A stretch of 64,000 bases of DNA, from contig NZ_LT670817.1 of the NCBI RefSeq assembly GCF_900129425.1, positions 4,588,001 through 4,652,000 of the forward strand. The letters are read 5' to 3'. The first letter of the stretch is position 1, and the number at the start of each line of letters is the position of its first letter. This DNA is from Bradyrhizobium erythrophlei. GTDB taxonomy: Bacteria > Pseudomonadota > Alphaproteobacteria > Rhizobiales > Xanthobacteraceae. A model generated the notes under the pieces. It did no database searches. It was not told the origin of the DNA and worked only from the letters and a program-made list of their open reading frames with translations. Made by a program: the position numbers and the translations under genes. Below are positions 43,076 through 51,356 of the stretch, one piece after another.

Positions 43076-43597
43076 TCACATCTTCATGCCGTTGGGCATC
43101 TTTTTCATGTCCATGCCGCCGGACGCGCCGCCTGGACCCTGCGCACCCACGCCCTGCACGTCGAGCGAGAGCTGGACCTTGCCGGCCTTCTCGAATTCCA
43201 GTGTCACCGGCACCTTGTCGCCCTGCTTGAGCGGGCTCTTGAGATCGAACATCATGAGATGATATCCGCCGGGCGCGAGCTTCACGGTCTTGCCGGGATC
43301 GATTGTCAGGCCCTTGTCGAGCGGCCGCATCGTCATCACGCCATTGTTCATGGCCATCTCATGAACCTCGACCTTGCCGGCAATGTCAGCCGAAATACCG
43401 ACGAGACGATCCGGAGCCGAGCCCTTGTTCTCGATGGTCAGATATCCGCTGCCGATTTTCGCGCCCTTCGGCGTGGCGCGGCTCCATGCCTGGGTGATCG
43501 TGAGATCGCCGGCCTTGACCTCCTCGGCGCGCGCGGGCGCGGCGATCAGGGCTGAAAGCAGAGCGGCGTATGCGAGGCTGCGTGGGATTAGTTTCAT
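43076..43597 (-). CDS. PCuAC-type periplasmic copper chaperone
   Basis: This 173-residue protein from ATG 43597 has a signal peptide (MKLIPRSLAYAALLSALIAA, cleavage near APARA). The cupredoxin-like domain carries the Cu(I) motif H(M)x10Mx21HxM as VHEMAMNNGVMTMRPL ... GYHLMMF. A Gly/Met-rich tail (GGMDMKKMPNGMKM) adds soft copper ligands. PCuAC proteins deliver copper to the CuA or CuB sites of cytochrome oxidases in related bacteria. It is likely co-transcribed with the DUF1775 and CopC-CopD genes. Confidence 0.88.
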   Translation of the reverse strand: MKLIPRSLAYAALLSALIAAPARAEEVKAGDLTITQAWSRATPKGAKIGSGYLTIENKGSAPDRLVGISADIAGKVEVHEMAMNNGVMTMRPLDKGLTIDPGKTVKLAPGGYHLMMFDLKSPLKQGDKVPVTLEFEKAGKVQLSLDVQGVGAQGPGGASGGMDMKKMPNGMKM

Positions 43598-43633
43598 GGG
43601 ATGTTCCTTACCATTGTTTGCATTTGCATTGCC

Positions 43634-43696
43634 GTCATTGTGAGGAGCGGAGCGACGAAGCAATCCAAACTTTCGTGTCCGTGCGCTCGCAATGAC
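43634..43696 (+). repeat. Palindrome-ended intergenic repeat (GTCATTGyG..CGCAATGAC)
   Basis: GTCATTGTG (43634-43642) and CGCAATGAC (43688-43696) are inverted ends of a 63-bp unit. Its left part reads AGGAGCGGAGCGACGAAGCA and continues to AATCC. I recall this as a REP-like element scattered through Bradyrhizobium and Rhodopseudomonas genomes. It lies between the TonB receptor and the PCuAC gene and could form a hairpin that lowers read-through. Confidence 0.6.
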
Positions 43697-43707
43697 AGTC
43701 TCAACTC

Positions 43708-46191
43708 TCAGAACGTGTATTTACCCGCCAGCACGTAAGTCCGTCCCGGGAATGGATGGAACAGGAAGTACTGTTCGTTGAAGAGATTATCGATCCCGAA
43801 ATCGAACGAGAAATTCTTGGTCGCGGTGTAATGCACCTTCATGTCCGCCACGAAATAGTTGTCGAAGGCACCATAGACGTGTGAGACGATGTCGGTGTTA
43901 TCCAGCGTCGAATATTGCTTGCCACTGTAACGCGCAGCGACCGTGAAGGCCCAGCTTTCGTTCGGCCGATAGGTGACCCCGAACCTGGCGCGCCAGTCCG
44001 GCACATAGGGGACGCGTTTGCCGACCACGGTATCGGGCGCCAAGGTCAGCGGATTGACTCCGTCCCAGGTCGGATCGGACAAAATCCTGGAATCGACATA
44101 GGTCACGCTTCCGAACACCTGCAGACCCGTGAACAGAACGTTATTCTTGTCAGCCGATAGTTCGACGCCCTGCATCCGGATCGCCGCGACGTTGCTGAAA
44201 GTCGTCGCCATCACTTGCCCGCTGTTTACGGTGGTCACGGAATTCGTCTGAGAGATAATCGCGTTGTTGGTTCTCTCCTCGAACAGCGTCAACCTGACAC
44301 GACCGTCATTCCAGTGGCGCTCGATGTTGATTTCGCCGGTGAAATCCTGCTCCGGCGTCAGCAAGGGGTTGGGAAGAGTCACGACGTTGCTGACCGAAAC
44401 GTTCTGGTAGAGCTCGGAGACAGTAGGATAACGATAGGCTTCTCCGAAATTTGTCGTGATGTTCCAGTCCTTGTTCGGATCGTAGGACAGCGACGCCTTG
44501 GGCGAAAAATTGGTTGAATTGAGTTCGGGTTGAATGGTCGGTGTCGACGACGTGATACCGCCGGCGGAAGTGGTTGACGTGTTGACGTTGAAGCCATCGA
44601 GCGCCCGCCAGGTTTCCAGCCGGCCGCCGAGGGTAAGCTTCAGATTGGGAACGATCTTCCAGGCATCCTGCACCCACAACGCCTCGGTGCGGGTCTCGCC
44701 CACGCCATCCGAGTAGAGCTGGCCGGTGCCTTCCACCGGCGTCACGTTCCAGACCGCCGACGCGAATACCGGGTTTTCCAGCCGGTAACGGTCGCCATGG
44801 AAACCAAAACTGATCTCCTGCGGACCGTCATACCCGAAGGGGCGCCAGATGCCCCTGGCATCGACATTCTGCCAATTGGTGCCGTCGTTGCGCGTGATCT
44901 TGCCGTTCTGGGAGAAGCCGACTCCCGTCGGCGTCACGGTGAACGGATTGAGCATGATGTCTTGCAGATAGTTGTAACTGGAGGCCGACAGATCGAAGTC
45001 ATAGACGCCCTTGGTGTCGCTCTTCAGCGACACGGCGTTGCTGAGATGGGTCTGGTCCCAGGTGTATTTGTTGCTCGCGAAGCCGGACACGCCGCCGAAC
45101 GTCGGCGCGCCCGTTGCGGTTGAGGTCAGATAGGTCTGCGGGTTGGAAGTCTGGACGTTGTTCCAGATCCCGAGCGAGTACGTCGCCTGCACCAGCGGCG
45201 CGACATCGTACGCCAACCTCAGGTTCCCTGACGTCTGTAGCGAATGCGCCAACGCGCCGGTGCCGACGACATCGGCCGTCGTTCCCAGCTTGGTGAGCGC
45301 CGGAAAGGTTCCGGTTGTTCCCGCAGGGATCGAGCCGTTGGTCGTATACGTCAACGGCTGCTGATAGCTGTCCAGATAGTTGGCGCTGACGAACCACGAC
45401 AGCGCGCCGTCGCGGTTGCCGGCGGCGGCACTGGTCTGGCTGGTGACGTAGGTGTCCTTGGTGCCGTATTGATTCCACGGCATCACCGACACCGTCTCTT
45501 TCGCGATCGCGAACGGCTTGTCTGGCATCTTCGATGAAATCAGCAGCACGCCGCCGATCGAGTTGCCTGGATAGGCGGCGGAGAACGGCCCGTTGAGAAA
45601 ATCGACCCGCCCCATCGCTTCCGGCGAAATCAGGTTCCAGTGTGGCGAGGCGCCCGAATTGTTGTTGCCGATCAGCGCGGAGACCAGCAGATCGTCGTAG
45701 TAGATCAGCGTGCGCGCGCTGGAATTCAGCCCCCAGCTGCGCGTCGCCAGCACCGCCTGGTTGTCGCCGTCGTTGCGCTTGCGCACGAACAGGCTCGGGA
45801 AATATTTGATGGCGTCTTCGGGGTCCTTGAGGTTGATGGTCTCATCGATCTGCTTGGCGGTGATGCTGAAGGATTCCTGCGGCAACTGGAATCGCTGCTT
45901 GATCGGAGGGGTGCCCAGCGAGGCCTTCAGCCCGCTCGGATCGCTGTCCACGACAGGCGGCTTGGCCGATGCCGTCGCGACCGGTTTCTTGCGCCTTGCG
46001 ACGGCGGCCTGACGCTGCTGCCTTTTCGCGGGACTAAGAGCTTGCCGCTGAGTCGGCGCCTCAATGGTAACCGGCGGCAACGACGAATTTGCCGTCTGGG
46101 CGCGTGTCGTGGAAGGAAGTGCGCCCAGCGTGCCGCAAAGCACGAGCATGCTGGCGCTACCGAGCGCACGATGACGTAACACAGCTAACAT
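43708..46191 (-). CDS. TonB-dependent outer-membrane receptor, copper cluster
   Basis: This 827-residue protein has a signal peptide (cleavage near STTRA), a basic Lys/Ala-rich linker (30-75) and a plug domain (about 105-230). The plug includes the LFVRKRNDGDNQAVLATRSW and VDFLNGPFSAAYPGNSIGG blocks. A 22-strand barrel follows and ends in the expected aromatic residue (GRTYVLAGKYTF). There is no secretin/STN signalling domain, so it is a plain transporter. Upstream of PCuAC, YcnI and CopC-CopD on the same strand, it probably takes up a copper complex, though the ligand cannot be read from sequence. Confidence 0.88.
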   Translation of the reverse strand: MLAVLRHRALGSASMLVLCGTLGALPSTTRAQTANSSLPPVTIEAPTQRQALSPAKRQQRQAAVARRKKPVATASAKPPVVDSDPSGLKASLGTPPIKQRFQLPQESFSITAKQIDETINLKDPEDAIKYFPSLFVRKRNDGDNQAVLATRSWGLNSSARTLIYYDDLLVSALIGNNNSGASPHWNLISPEAMGRVDFLNGPFSAAYPGNSIGGVLLISSKMPDKPFAIAKETVSVMPWNQYGTKDTYVTSQTSAAAGNRDGALSWFVSANYLDSYQQPLTYTTNGSIPAGTTGTFPALTKLGTTADVVGTGALAHSLQTSGNLRLAYDVAPLVQATYSLGIWNNVQTSNPQTYLTSTATGAPTFGGVSGFASNKYTWDQTHLSNAVSLKSDTKGVYDFDLSASSYNYLQDIMLNPFTVTPTGVGFSQNGKITRNDGTNWQNVDARGIWRPFGYDGPQEISFGFHGDRYRLENPVFASAVWNVTPVEGTGQLYSDGVGETRTEALWVQDAWKIVPNLKLTLGGRLETWRALDGFNVNTSTTSAGGITSSTPTIQPELNSTNFSPKASLSYDPNKDWNITTNFGEAYRYPTVSELYQNVSVSNVVTLPNPLLTPEQDFTGEINIERHWNDGRVRLTLFEERTNNAIISQTNSVTTVNSGQVMATTFSNVAAIRMQGVELSADKNNVLFTGLQVFGSVTYVDSRILSDPTWDGVNPLTLAPDTVVGKRVPYVPDWRARFGVTYRPNESWAFTVAARYSGKQYSTLDNTDIVSHVYGAFDNYFVADMKVHYTATKNFSFDFGIDNLFNEQYFLFHPFPGRTYVLAGKYTF

Positions 46192-46285
46192 TTGGAATAT
46201 CCTGACGCTGGCGCCAAGGCCAGCTTACTGAACGGCATCGACCGGCAAGGCGTCGGCCGCACCAATCGTTCGGAGCTTCGCTAGG

Positions 46286-46666
46286 TCAGGAAATGGTCGG
46301 TGGCGCGCGGGCCTGGGCGTGGGAGCCGGCACGCAGGGCCAGCATTGGATCAGCGGCCTCTAGCCACGAGAAGCGCTGGTAGAGACGCTGCAGAGTTACA
46401 AAAACGAGCGGGGGTGGCTCGAGGGCAATGGCGCCGACGTGGCCAGCCGCGCAAAACGCGCAGCAACCGCCGTGATCATGTTGCGTCCCGGCGGGGGCGG
46501 TCTGGGAATCGTCTGCTGACGTCGCCATTTCCGAGCAGATCGACGACATATAGAGGGGGTCGCTTGCGGCGTCGGCGAACGCGCGAAATGCCGCGATCGG
46601 CGCAAACAGCTGCACCAAAATCGCCAATACCACGATTGGAATGAATACTTCCAGCCGTCGCCGCAT
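46286..46666 (-). CDS. DUF2946-like protein with HDHGGCCAFC metal motif
   Basis: This 126-residue protein starts MRRRLEVFIPIVVLAILVQL at ATG 46666; a TTG four codons earlier is less likely. An N-terminal hydrophobic segment (8-30) could be a signal or anchor. The middle carries QHDHGGCCAFCAAGH, with His and three Cys in a compact cluster suited to Cu(I). DUF2946 proteins are found beside TonB receptors and copper genes. It lies 95 bp upstream of the receptor on the same strand and probably leads the copper operon. Confidence 0.75.
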   Translation of the reverse strand: MRRRLEVFIPIVVLAILVQLFAPIAAFRAFADAASDPLYMSSICSEMATSADDSQTAPAGTQHDHGGCCAFCAAGHVGAIALEPPPLVFVTLQRLYQRFSWLEAADPMLALRAGSHAQARAPPTIS

Positions 46667-46854
46667 GAATTTCCTCAAAGCCCCACAGTCGTCGTAGCAC
46701 CCGCCTCACTGGTTGTCGATATCGCCGGCAGCGGACCGCCGGCGCATGGGCCGGTCCGACTCTTGACATGGCAGCCCGGGAAATAAATCGCGGGCGCTGG
46801 AGGACTGGCATCACCTGCACGACCGAACGGGCAGGCTTCGGTGCGGCTTTGAAT

Positions 46855-46971
46855 TCACGAATGCCGGTGATCGCGCTTTCGGCCGGCAGCTTTCTTATTG
46901 CCGGCTTCCTGCGGGAGCATCACCACGCGTCCGTATTTGACGCCGCGCTCGGCGATGATGTGGTCTGCGGT
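46855..46971 (-). pseudogene. nikR: nikR-like 3' remnant
   Basis: The minus strand encodes TADHIIAERGVKYGRVVMLP followed by a basic tail rich in His and Arg, then stop at 46855. This matches the end of the nickel-responsive regulator NikR (ADxxIAxRGVRHGxL region). The preceding ribbon-helix-helix and the Ni-binding His/Cys residues are missing; upstream of 46971 the strand is antisense to a TonB receptor. The gene is cut off at its 5' side, so no functional regulator is made. Confidence 0.55.
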
Positions 46972-47681
46972 GCCGAAATCGGATTGCGGACCAAACTGAT
47001 CCCGAAGCTGGAGCGTTCGGTCAGCCTGTTCCTGCTCGATTCGGCATCGGAAATCCTGTTTTCCGGCGATGCCGGAGATACCAGCGCGAGCCGGCCGAGC
47101 CGCCGCTACGGCGTCGAATGGACCAACGACTACCGTCCGCTGTGATGGCTCAGCCTCGAAGGCGACGTTGCCGTGACGCACGCGCGGTTCCAGGGCGACG
47201 ACCCGGCGCAGGCCGCGCTCTACGCTTCGCTGGCAGGCTTCCCCGCTGCACAGATCGGTAATGGACCCGGCAATTATATCCCGGGAGCGCCCGATACGGT
47301 CGCTTCGGCCGGGATCAGGCAGGGCGAGAAGACTGGCTGGTTTGCCGCGCTGCGCTGTCGCTATTTCGGACCGCGACCGCTGACCGAGGACGACGCCTTT
47401 GTCTCGCCGGCGACGGGACTGCTGAACAGGCAACTCGGCTATCGCTTCGATAATGGCTGGAGAATTCAGCTCGACGCGTTCAACCTGCTCAACGGCCGGT
47501 CCGACCAGATCACTTACGCTTACGGTTCGCTGCTCAAATCGGAATCGCTGTTTACCATGTGCTTTCCAGCGGCAGGGCGCCGACCGCACCGGCCGTGGTA
47601 TGCCAGAACGGCGTGATGGACAGCGTGCTGCACCCGGTCGAACCGTTGGCCATCCGCCTGGCCGTTGTCGGCCAGTTCTAA
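46972..47681 (+). pseudogene. Remnant of a second TonB-dependent receptor (C-terminal barrel)
   Basis: From 46972 the plus strand reads AEIGLRTKLIPKLERSVSLF and on through RRYGVEWTNDYRPL, the late barrel of a TonB receptor. An in-frame TGA at 47143-47145 interrupts it, after which the same frame goes on (WLSLEGDVAVTHARFQGDDP, GEKTGWFAALRCRYFGPRPL, LDAFNLLNGRSDQITYAYGS). Near 47570 a frameshift moves the last strands (VLHPVEPLAIRLAVVGQF) to another frame, ending at TAA 47679. The plug and early barrel are missing. It is therefore decayed by deletion, nonsense and frameshift. Confidence 0.75.
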
Positions 47682-47990
47682 TCCCTTGGTCGCAGAGCCT
47701 TACCGACCTTACAGCGCCAAAAAACTGACCGAACACAGTTGGTGCAGCTGAATGCAACCCGGGGTGGTCAATTCCCGATCATTTCGTAAACTGCTCGAAT
47801 TTTGAACAATCGTTGCCGAAAATGGTGACAAGACGAAAAAGATGGTCTACCAGTATGGGCTCAGGCTGGCCGCAAGGTTGAAGTCTGGTGGTCCAAGTCT
47901 CGGGAGGAGCCCTGGCGCGCACAAGCAGCGTCGCCCCGTCAATCAAGATCAAATCCAAATTTTCGGGGAAATAGGGTCGACACAATTTTT

Positions 47991-48022
47991 AAGAGCAGGG
48001 CTTCCAGTCCTGCTCTTTTTTT
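47991..48022 (+). terminator. Strong Rho-independent terminator without an intact gene upstream
   Basis: AAGAGCAGG (47991-47999) pairs perfectly with CCTGCTCTT (48009-48017) around a 9-nt loop, and seven T follow (48016-48022). On the plus strand there is no intact gene upstream, only the receptor remnant and about 300 bp of unassigned DNA. It may end a small RNA or be a leftover of the lost receptor operon. Confidence 0.8.
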
Positions 48023-48146
48023 GTTTTAAACAGGCCTTGTGGCCTGCTGTGCTTTTTTTGAGATGCTTTGAAAGAATTATCAGCCGCGTTCGTCAACCAA
48101 GCGGACGCCATGGCACCAACCAATCTGATCCAGCACAATGTGTTTT

Positions 48147-48260
48147 TTCGGCGTTATCGCGGATTCCGTCCGCGAGATTCCGGGGCCCGACTGGTCGCCC
48201 GAGATCGGGAATGCCTGGCGGAAGCTGTTGGACGGAATTGATCGCGTCATCGCTCAGTGC
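48147..48260 (+). pseudogene. Possible globin C-terminal scrap
   Basis: The frame reads GVIADSVREIPGPDWSPEIG and then NAWRKLLDGIDRVIAQ. This resembles the last two helices of bacterial globins (VREVLGxxWTPEIxxAW pattern). Upstream the frame gives no heme pocket, and downstream it runs antisense into another gene. At this length the match is suggestive only. Confidence 0.25.
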
Positions 48261-48288
48261 GAGGCATCAATCGAGACGGCTGAAATCG

Positions 48289-48636
48289 TCACTCCCGCTC
48301 GAGGAAGTTCGAGCCGATGTCGGCTTTCTTCTTGATCGGGTCGTAGTCGCAATAGACGCCGTCGGCGACGAGCGTGTAGCTCGAAACGATCGTGTTCTTG
48401 TCAGGCTTGACCGAGTTCAATCCGATCACCGCAGTATGGGTCCCGGTATTCCATTTAAACGGAGTCGAACTCTGGGCCTTCTCGCAGGCCGCGACGGCTT
48501 CCGCGAACACATAGCCCTCGACGAAGGATTTCACTGTCCGCAGTTGGATTGCCATTCTCCAGTCAATGTAGAAGGCGCCGGCGAGGCCGGCAATCGTCAG
48601 GATCAAAAGCCCGATGATGATTCTTTGAAACGTCAT
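48289..48636 (-). CDS. Membrane-anchored hypothetical protein
   Basis: This 115-residue protein starts MTFQRIIIGLLILTIAGLAG (ATG 48636). A single N-terminal helix anchors it, and the periplasmic part of about 90 residues contains two cysteines (EAVAACEKAQ and DGVYCDYDP) that may form a disulfide. The ending KKKADIGSNFLERE is polar. The family is not recognised. It lies in the accessory block and has no clear operon partner. Confidence 0.55.
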   Translation of the reverse strand: MTFQRIIIGLLILTIAGLAGAFYIDWRMAIQLRTVKSFVEGYVFAEAVAACEKAQSSTPFKWNTGTHTAVIGLNSVKPDKNTIVSSYTLVADGVYCDYDPIKKKADIGSNFLERE

Positions 48637-48799
48637 TCCGCTGCTCCCCGCCCGCAATGCCGATCCAATACAGGATCGCTGGGCCGAGTGCACCCCAAAA
48701 GCCATTTGCCGATACAGCGGCAACACGGCGACGCGGCTTCAAAAACGCAGCGGCCCGGGCAGTGATGCCCGCGCCGCTAGTCTCAAAAGGCTCCAACTG

Positions 48800-48943
48800 C
48801 TACTTGCCGGGGATCTTGTCGTCGATGCCCTTGACGCAGAAGTCATGCTGAGGATCTGACCGTCGGCGAGGTAGTGGCCGCCCTTGCACTCGATTGTCTT
48901 GCCGTCCTGGTCGGTAACCCGGACATAGGCACGGCGTCTCGCG
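48800..48943 (-). pseudogene. Frameshifted small protein gene
   Basis: On the minus strand one frame reads AYVRVTDQDGKTIECKGGHY and on to LADGQI, then the sense continues in another frame as HDFCVKGIDDKIPGK and a stop at 48800. Joined, the two would give a compact Cys-containing domain. A two-base insertion near 48850 is enough to explain the break. Either a recent frameshift or a sequencing error is possible; the 5' end of the gene is not clear. Confidence 0.45.
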
Positions 48944-48986
48944 CGAAAATGGCTTGGCCGCCCGCCCGTCCTCGTCCCGCACGAAA

Positions 48987-49256
48987 TCAGAGTCCCATCA
49001 GCCTCGACAGCCGTTCGACATCCAGAAAGCCTGCGTCATAGGCGAGCCACGCGACGGCAAGAAAAACTGCGGAGATCACGGTGGTCCAGATTATCTTGCG
49101 GCCCATCTGAGTCGCGATCGGCGCGCCGGGATCGGTGCCGGGAGGGAACTCACCGTCTTCGTGCTGACTGCGCACGCCGAAAGGCAGCGTCAGGAACAGC
49201 ACGATCCACCAGATGACAAAGTAGATCGCGAACGCGGTTGAGATTGTGTAGACCAT
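48987..49256 (-). CDS. DUF1467 small membrane protein
   Basis: This 89-residue inner-membrane protein has two helices: residues 4-26 (ISTAFAIYFVIWWIVLFLTL) and about 55-75. Between them is an acidic loop with PFGVRSQHEDGEFPPGTDPG, the characteristic DUF1467 sequence. Function is unknown, but the gene is nearly always next to mce and RNase J in alphaproteobacteria. It lies 8 bp downstream of mce on the same strand. Confidence 0.85.
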   Translation of the reverse strand: MVYTISTAFAIYFVIWWIVLFLTLPFGVRSQHEDGEFPPGTDPGAPIATQMGRKIIWTTVISAVFLAVAWLAYDAGFLDVERLSRLMGL

Positions 49257-49264
49257 TGCGGACC

Positions 49265-49669
49265 TCAGGCCTGCTCGATTTCGACCAGCGCGCCGGAAAA
49301 ATCCTTCGGGTGAAGGAACAGCACCGGCTTGCCGTGGGCGCCGATCCTTGGCTGCCCGTCGCCGAGCACCCGCGCGCCCTCCCGGATCAGGGTGTCGCGC
49401 GCGGCGATGATGTCGGGTACGTCATAGCAGATGTGGTGGATGCCGCCGTCGGCATTGCGTTCGAGGAATTTGGCGATCGGGGAGGTTTCGCCGAGCGGCT
49501 GGATGAATTCGATCTTGGTATTGGGCAGCGTCACGAACACGGTTATCACGCCGTGCTCCGGCAACGGCACAGCCGCCGAGATATCGGCGCCGAATGCCGC
49601 GCCATAGATCCTGGCGGCCTTCTCCGCATCCCTGACCGCGATCGCCACATGATTGAGCCGGCCCAGCAT
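49265..49669 (-). CDS. mce: Methylmalonyl-CoA epimerase
   Basis: This 134-residue vicinal-oxygen-chelate enzyme interconverts (2R)- and (2S)-methylmalonyl-CoA in propionyl-CoA breakdown. Metal ligands fit the family: His in LNHVAIAVRD, Gln/Glu in TKIEFIQPLG, His in GGIHHICYDV, Glu in GALVEIEQ. The length is normal. It lies between RNase J and the DUF1467 gene; no mutase gene is in the window. Confidence 0.92.
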   Translation of the reverse strand: MLGRLNHVAIAVRDAEKAARIYGAAFGADISAAVPLPEHGVITVFVTLPNTKIEFIQPLGETSPIAKFLERNADGGIHHICYDVPDIIAARDTLIREGARVLGDGQPRIGAHGKPVLFLHPKDFSGALVEIEQA

Positions 49670-49685
49670 GATGCCCTCCGTAACT

Positions 49686-51356
49686 TCAGACCGTCAGAAC
49701 GTGAACGTAGCACAGCGGCTTCTTGCCCCAATGCTCGTTGATCGTGGCGCGCACGGCCCGGCGTACCGACTCCGCCATGGCGTCGGGGTCGCGCCGCCGC
49801 GCCCGCGGCAGACCCTCCACCGTCGATACCACGACGTCGAACACGATCTCGTCGATGATCTCTCCGGCCGTATTCTTTTCGGGGATTCCAACCAGGTCAA
49901 TCTCGGGATCGTCGGCCAGTTCACCCGTTTCGGTTACCGCGATCGCCACCAAGGCGCAGCCAGCGAAAGCCAGTTTGCGCCGTTCGACGACGGCACGGGA
50001 TTTCGATTCCTCGAGGATCGAGCCGTCCTTGTAAAGCCGCCCCCACGGCAGTTCCTCGATCACCGAGGGATCGCCCGGACCCAATTTGACGAGATCGCCG
50101 TTACGGCAAATCAGGACCTTCGGCACGCCGGCGGCCCGCGCCAGTTTGGCGTGTTCGAACAGATGCAGCGCTTCGCCGTGAACCGGGATCAGCAGTTGCG
50201 GACGCACCCATGAAATCATGTCGCGGAGTTCATCGCGGCGTGGATGACCGGAGACATGGACGAGGTGGGTGCGGTCGGTAATGACCTCGATGCCCTGATT
50301 GATCAGGCCATTGATGATGGCACCTACCGCCTTCTCGTTACCCGGAATGGTGCGCGAGGAAAATATCACGCAGTCACCCTTGTTCAGTGTCACCTGCGGA
50401 TGATCGTCATTGGCGATGCGCGACAGCGCCGCGCGCGGCTCGCCCTGGCTTCCCGTGCATAGCGCCAGCACCTTGTCGGGGGGAAAATGCCCGTAGAGAT
50501 CTGCGCCGCGGAAATTCTGCACGCCGTCAAGGTAGCCGGTTTCACGAGCCACCTGCACTACGCGCTCCATGGCGCGGCCGACCACCACGACCTCGCGTCC
50601 GGCGGCGCGTGCCGCGTCAGCAACCGCGCGCAGCCGCGCGACGTTCGATGCAAACGTGGTCACGGCGACCCGGCCCTTGGCCGCCTTCACCAGTTCAGTG
50701 ATGGTCCTGGCGACTTCGGCCTCCGACGGCGAACGCCCTTCCCGCACCGCGTTGGTGGAATCGCCGATGAGCGCCAGCACGCCGGCGTCCCCGAGTTCGC
50801 GCAACCGCCGCTCGTCGGTGGGCACGCCGATAATTGGCGTCGGATCGATCTTCCAATCGCCGGTGTGCAGCACGGTACCGGCGGAGGTGTGGATCGCCAG
50901 CGCGTGGGATTCCGGAATCGAATGCGCCACCGGAATGAATTCGACGCTGAACGGCCCGAGATCGATGCGCCCGCCCGAAGGCACTACCGTGACCGGAATT
51001 TTCGGAGGATTACGTTCGGAAGCGCATTTGGCCTCGAACAAGGCGGCGCTGAATTTGGTCGCGTAGACCGGGCACTTTAGCTTGGGCCACAGGTCGATGA
51101 TGGCGCCGAAGTGATCTTCGTGGGCATGGGTCAGCACCAGGCCGATCAGGTTCTTTCGTTCCTTTTCGAGAAAACGGATATCGGGCATGATCAGATCAAT
51201 GCCCGGCAAATGCTCCTCGTCGCCAAAGGACACCCCGAGATCGACCGCGAGCCAGGAGCGTTGATGGCGGTTGCCGAGCCCGTAGATCGACAGGTTCATG
51301 CCAATCTCGCCGACGCCGCCGAGTGGCGCAAAGGTCAGTTCGTCCGGTCGCGCCAT
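49686..51356 (-). CDS. rnj: Ribonuclease J
   Basis: This 556-residue metallo-beta-lactamase/beta-CASP ribonuclease acts in RNA maturation and decay, with 5'-3' exo and endo activity in the family. Start MARPDELTFAPLGGVGEIGM (51356), sharing a base with the birA stop (TAATG). Metal site motif is LVLTHAHEDHFGAI, followed by FIPVAHSIPES and HTGDWKIDPTP. The beta-CASP region has GSQGEPRAALSRI and the later VSGHPRRDELRDM. The C-terminal domain is present. Rhizobiales use it in rRNA and sRNA processing. Confidence 0.93.
   Translation of the reverse strand: MARPDELTFAPLGGVGEIGMNLSIYGLGNRHQRSWLAVDLGVSFGDEEHLPGIDLIMPDIRFLEKERKNLIGLVLTHAHEDHFGAIIDLWPKLKCPVYATKFSAALFEAKCASERNPPKIPVTVVPSGGRIDLGPFSVEFIPVAHSIPESHALAIHTSAGTVLHTGDWKIDPTPIIGVPTDERRLRELGDAGVLALIGDSTNAVREGRSPSEAEVARTITELVKAAKGRVAVTTFASNVARLRAVADAARAAGREVVVVGRAMERVVQVARETGYLDGVQNFRGADLYGHFPPDKVLALCTGSQGEPRAALSRIANDDHPQVTLNKGDCVIFSSRTIPGNEKAVGAIINGLINQGIEVITDRTHLVHVSGHPRRDELRDMISWVRPQLLIPVHGEALHLFEHAKLARAAGVPKVLICRNGDLVKLGPGDPSVIEELPWGRLYKDGSILEESKSRAVVERRKLAFAGCALVAIAVTETGELADDPEIDLVGIPEKNTAGEIIDEIVFDVVVSTVEGLPRARRRDPDAMAESVRRAVRATINEHWGKKPLCYVHVLTV

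Larger units (their letters stand above)
47682..48288. other. Decayed intergenic region with an orphan terminator
   Basis: No intact gene is seen. It holds a strong terminator near 48000 and a short globin-like fragment (listed separately). The 5' part (47780-47990) is AT-richer than the neighbours and carries no convincing ORF, so a small RNA ending at the terminator is possible. Confidence 0.4.

Noticed and set aside
46975..47757. Upstream part of a 300-codon minus-strand frame
   Set aside because: Only its last 38 or so codons resemble NikR; the rest is antisense to the TonB receptor remnant.
47842..48765. 307-codon plus-strand frame
   Set aside because: It runs through the terminator at 47991-48022 and antisense to the anchored protein gene; the composition is not protein-like.
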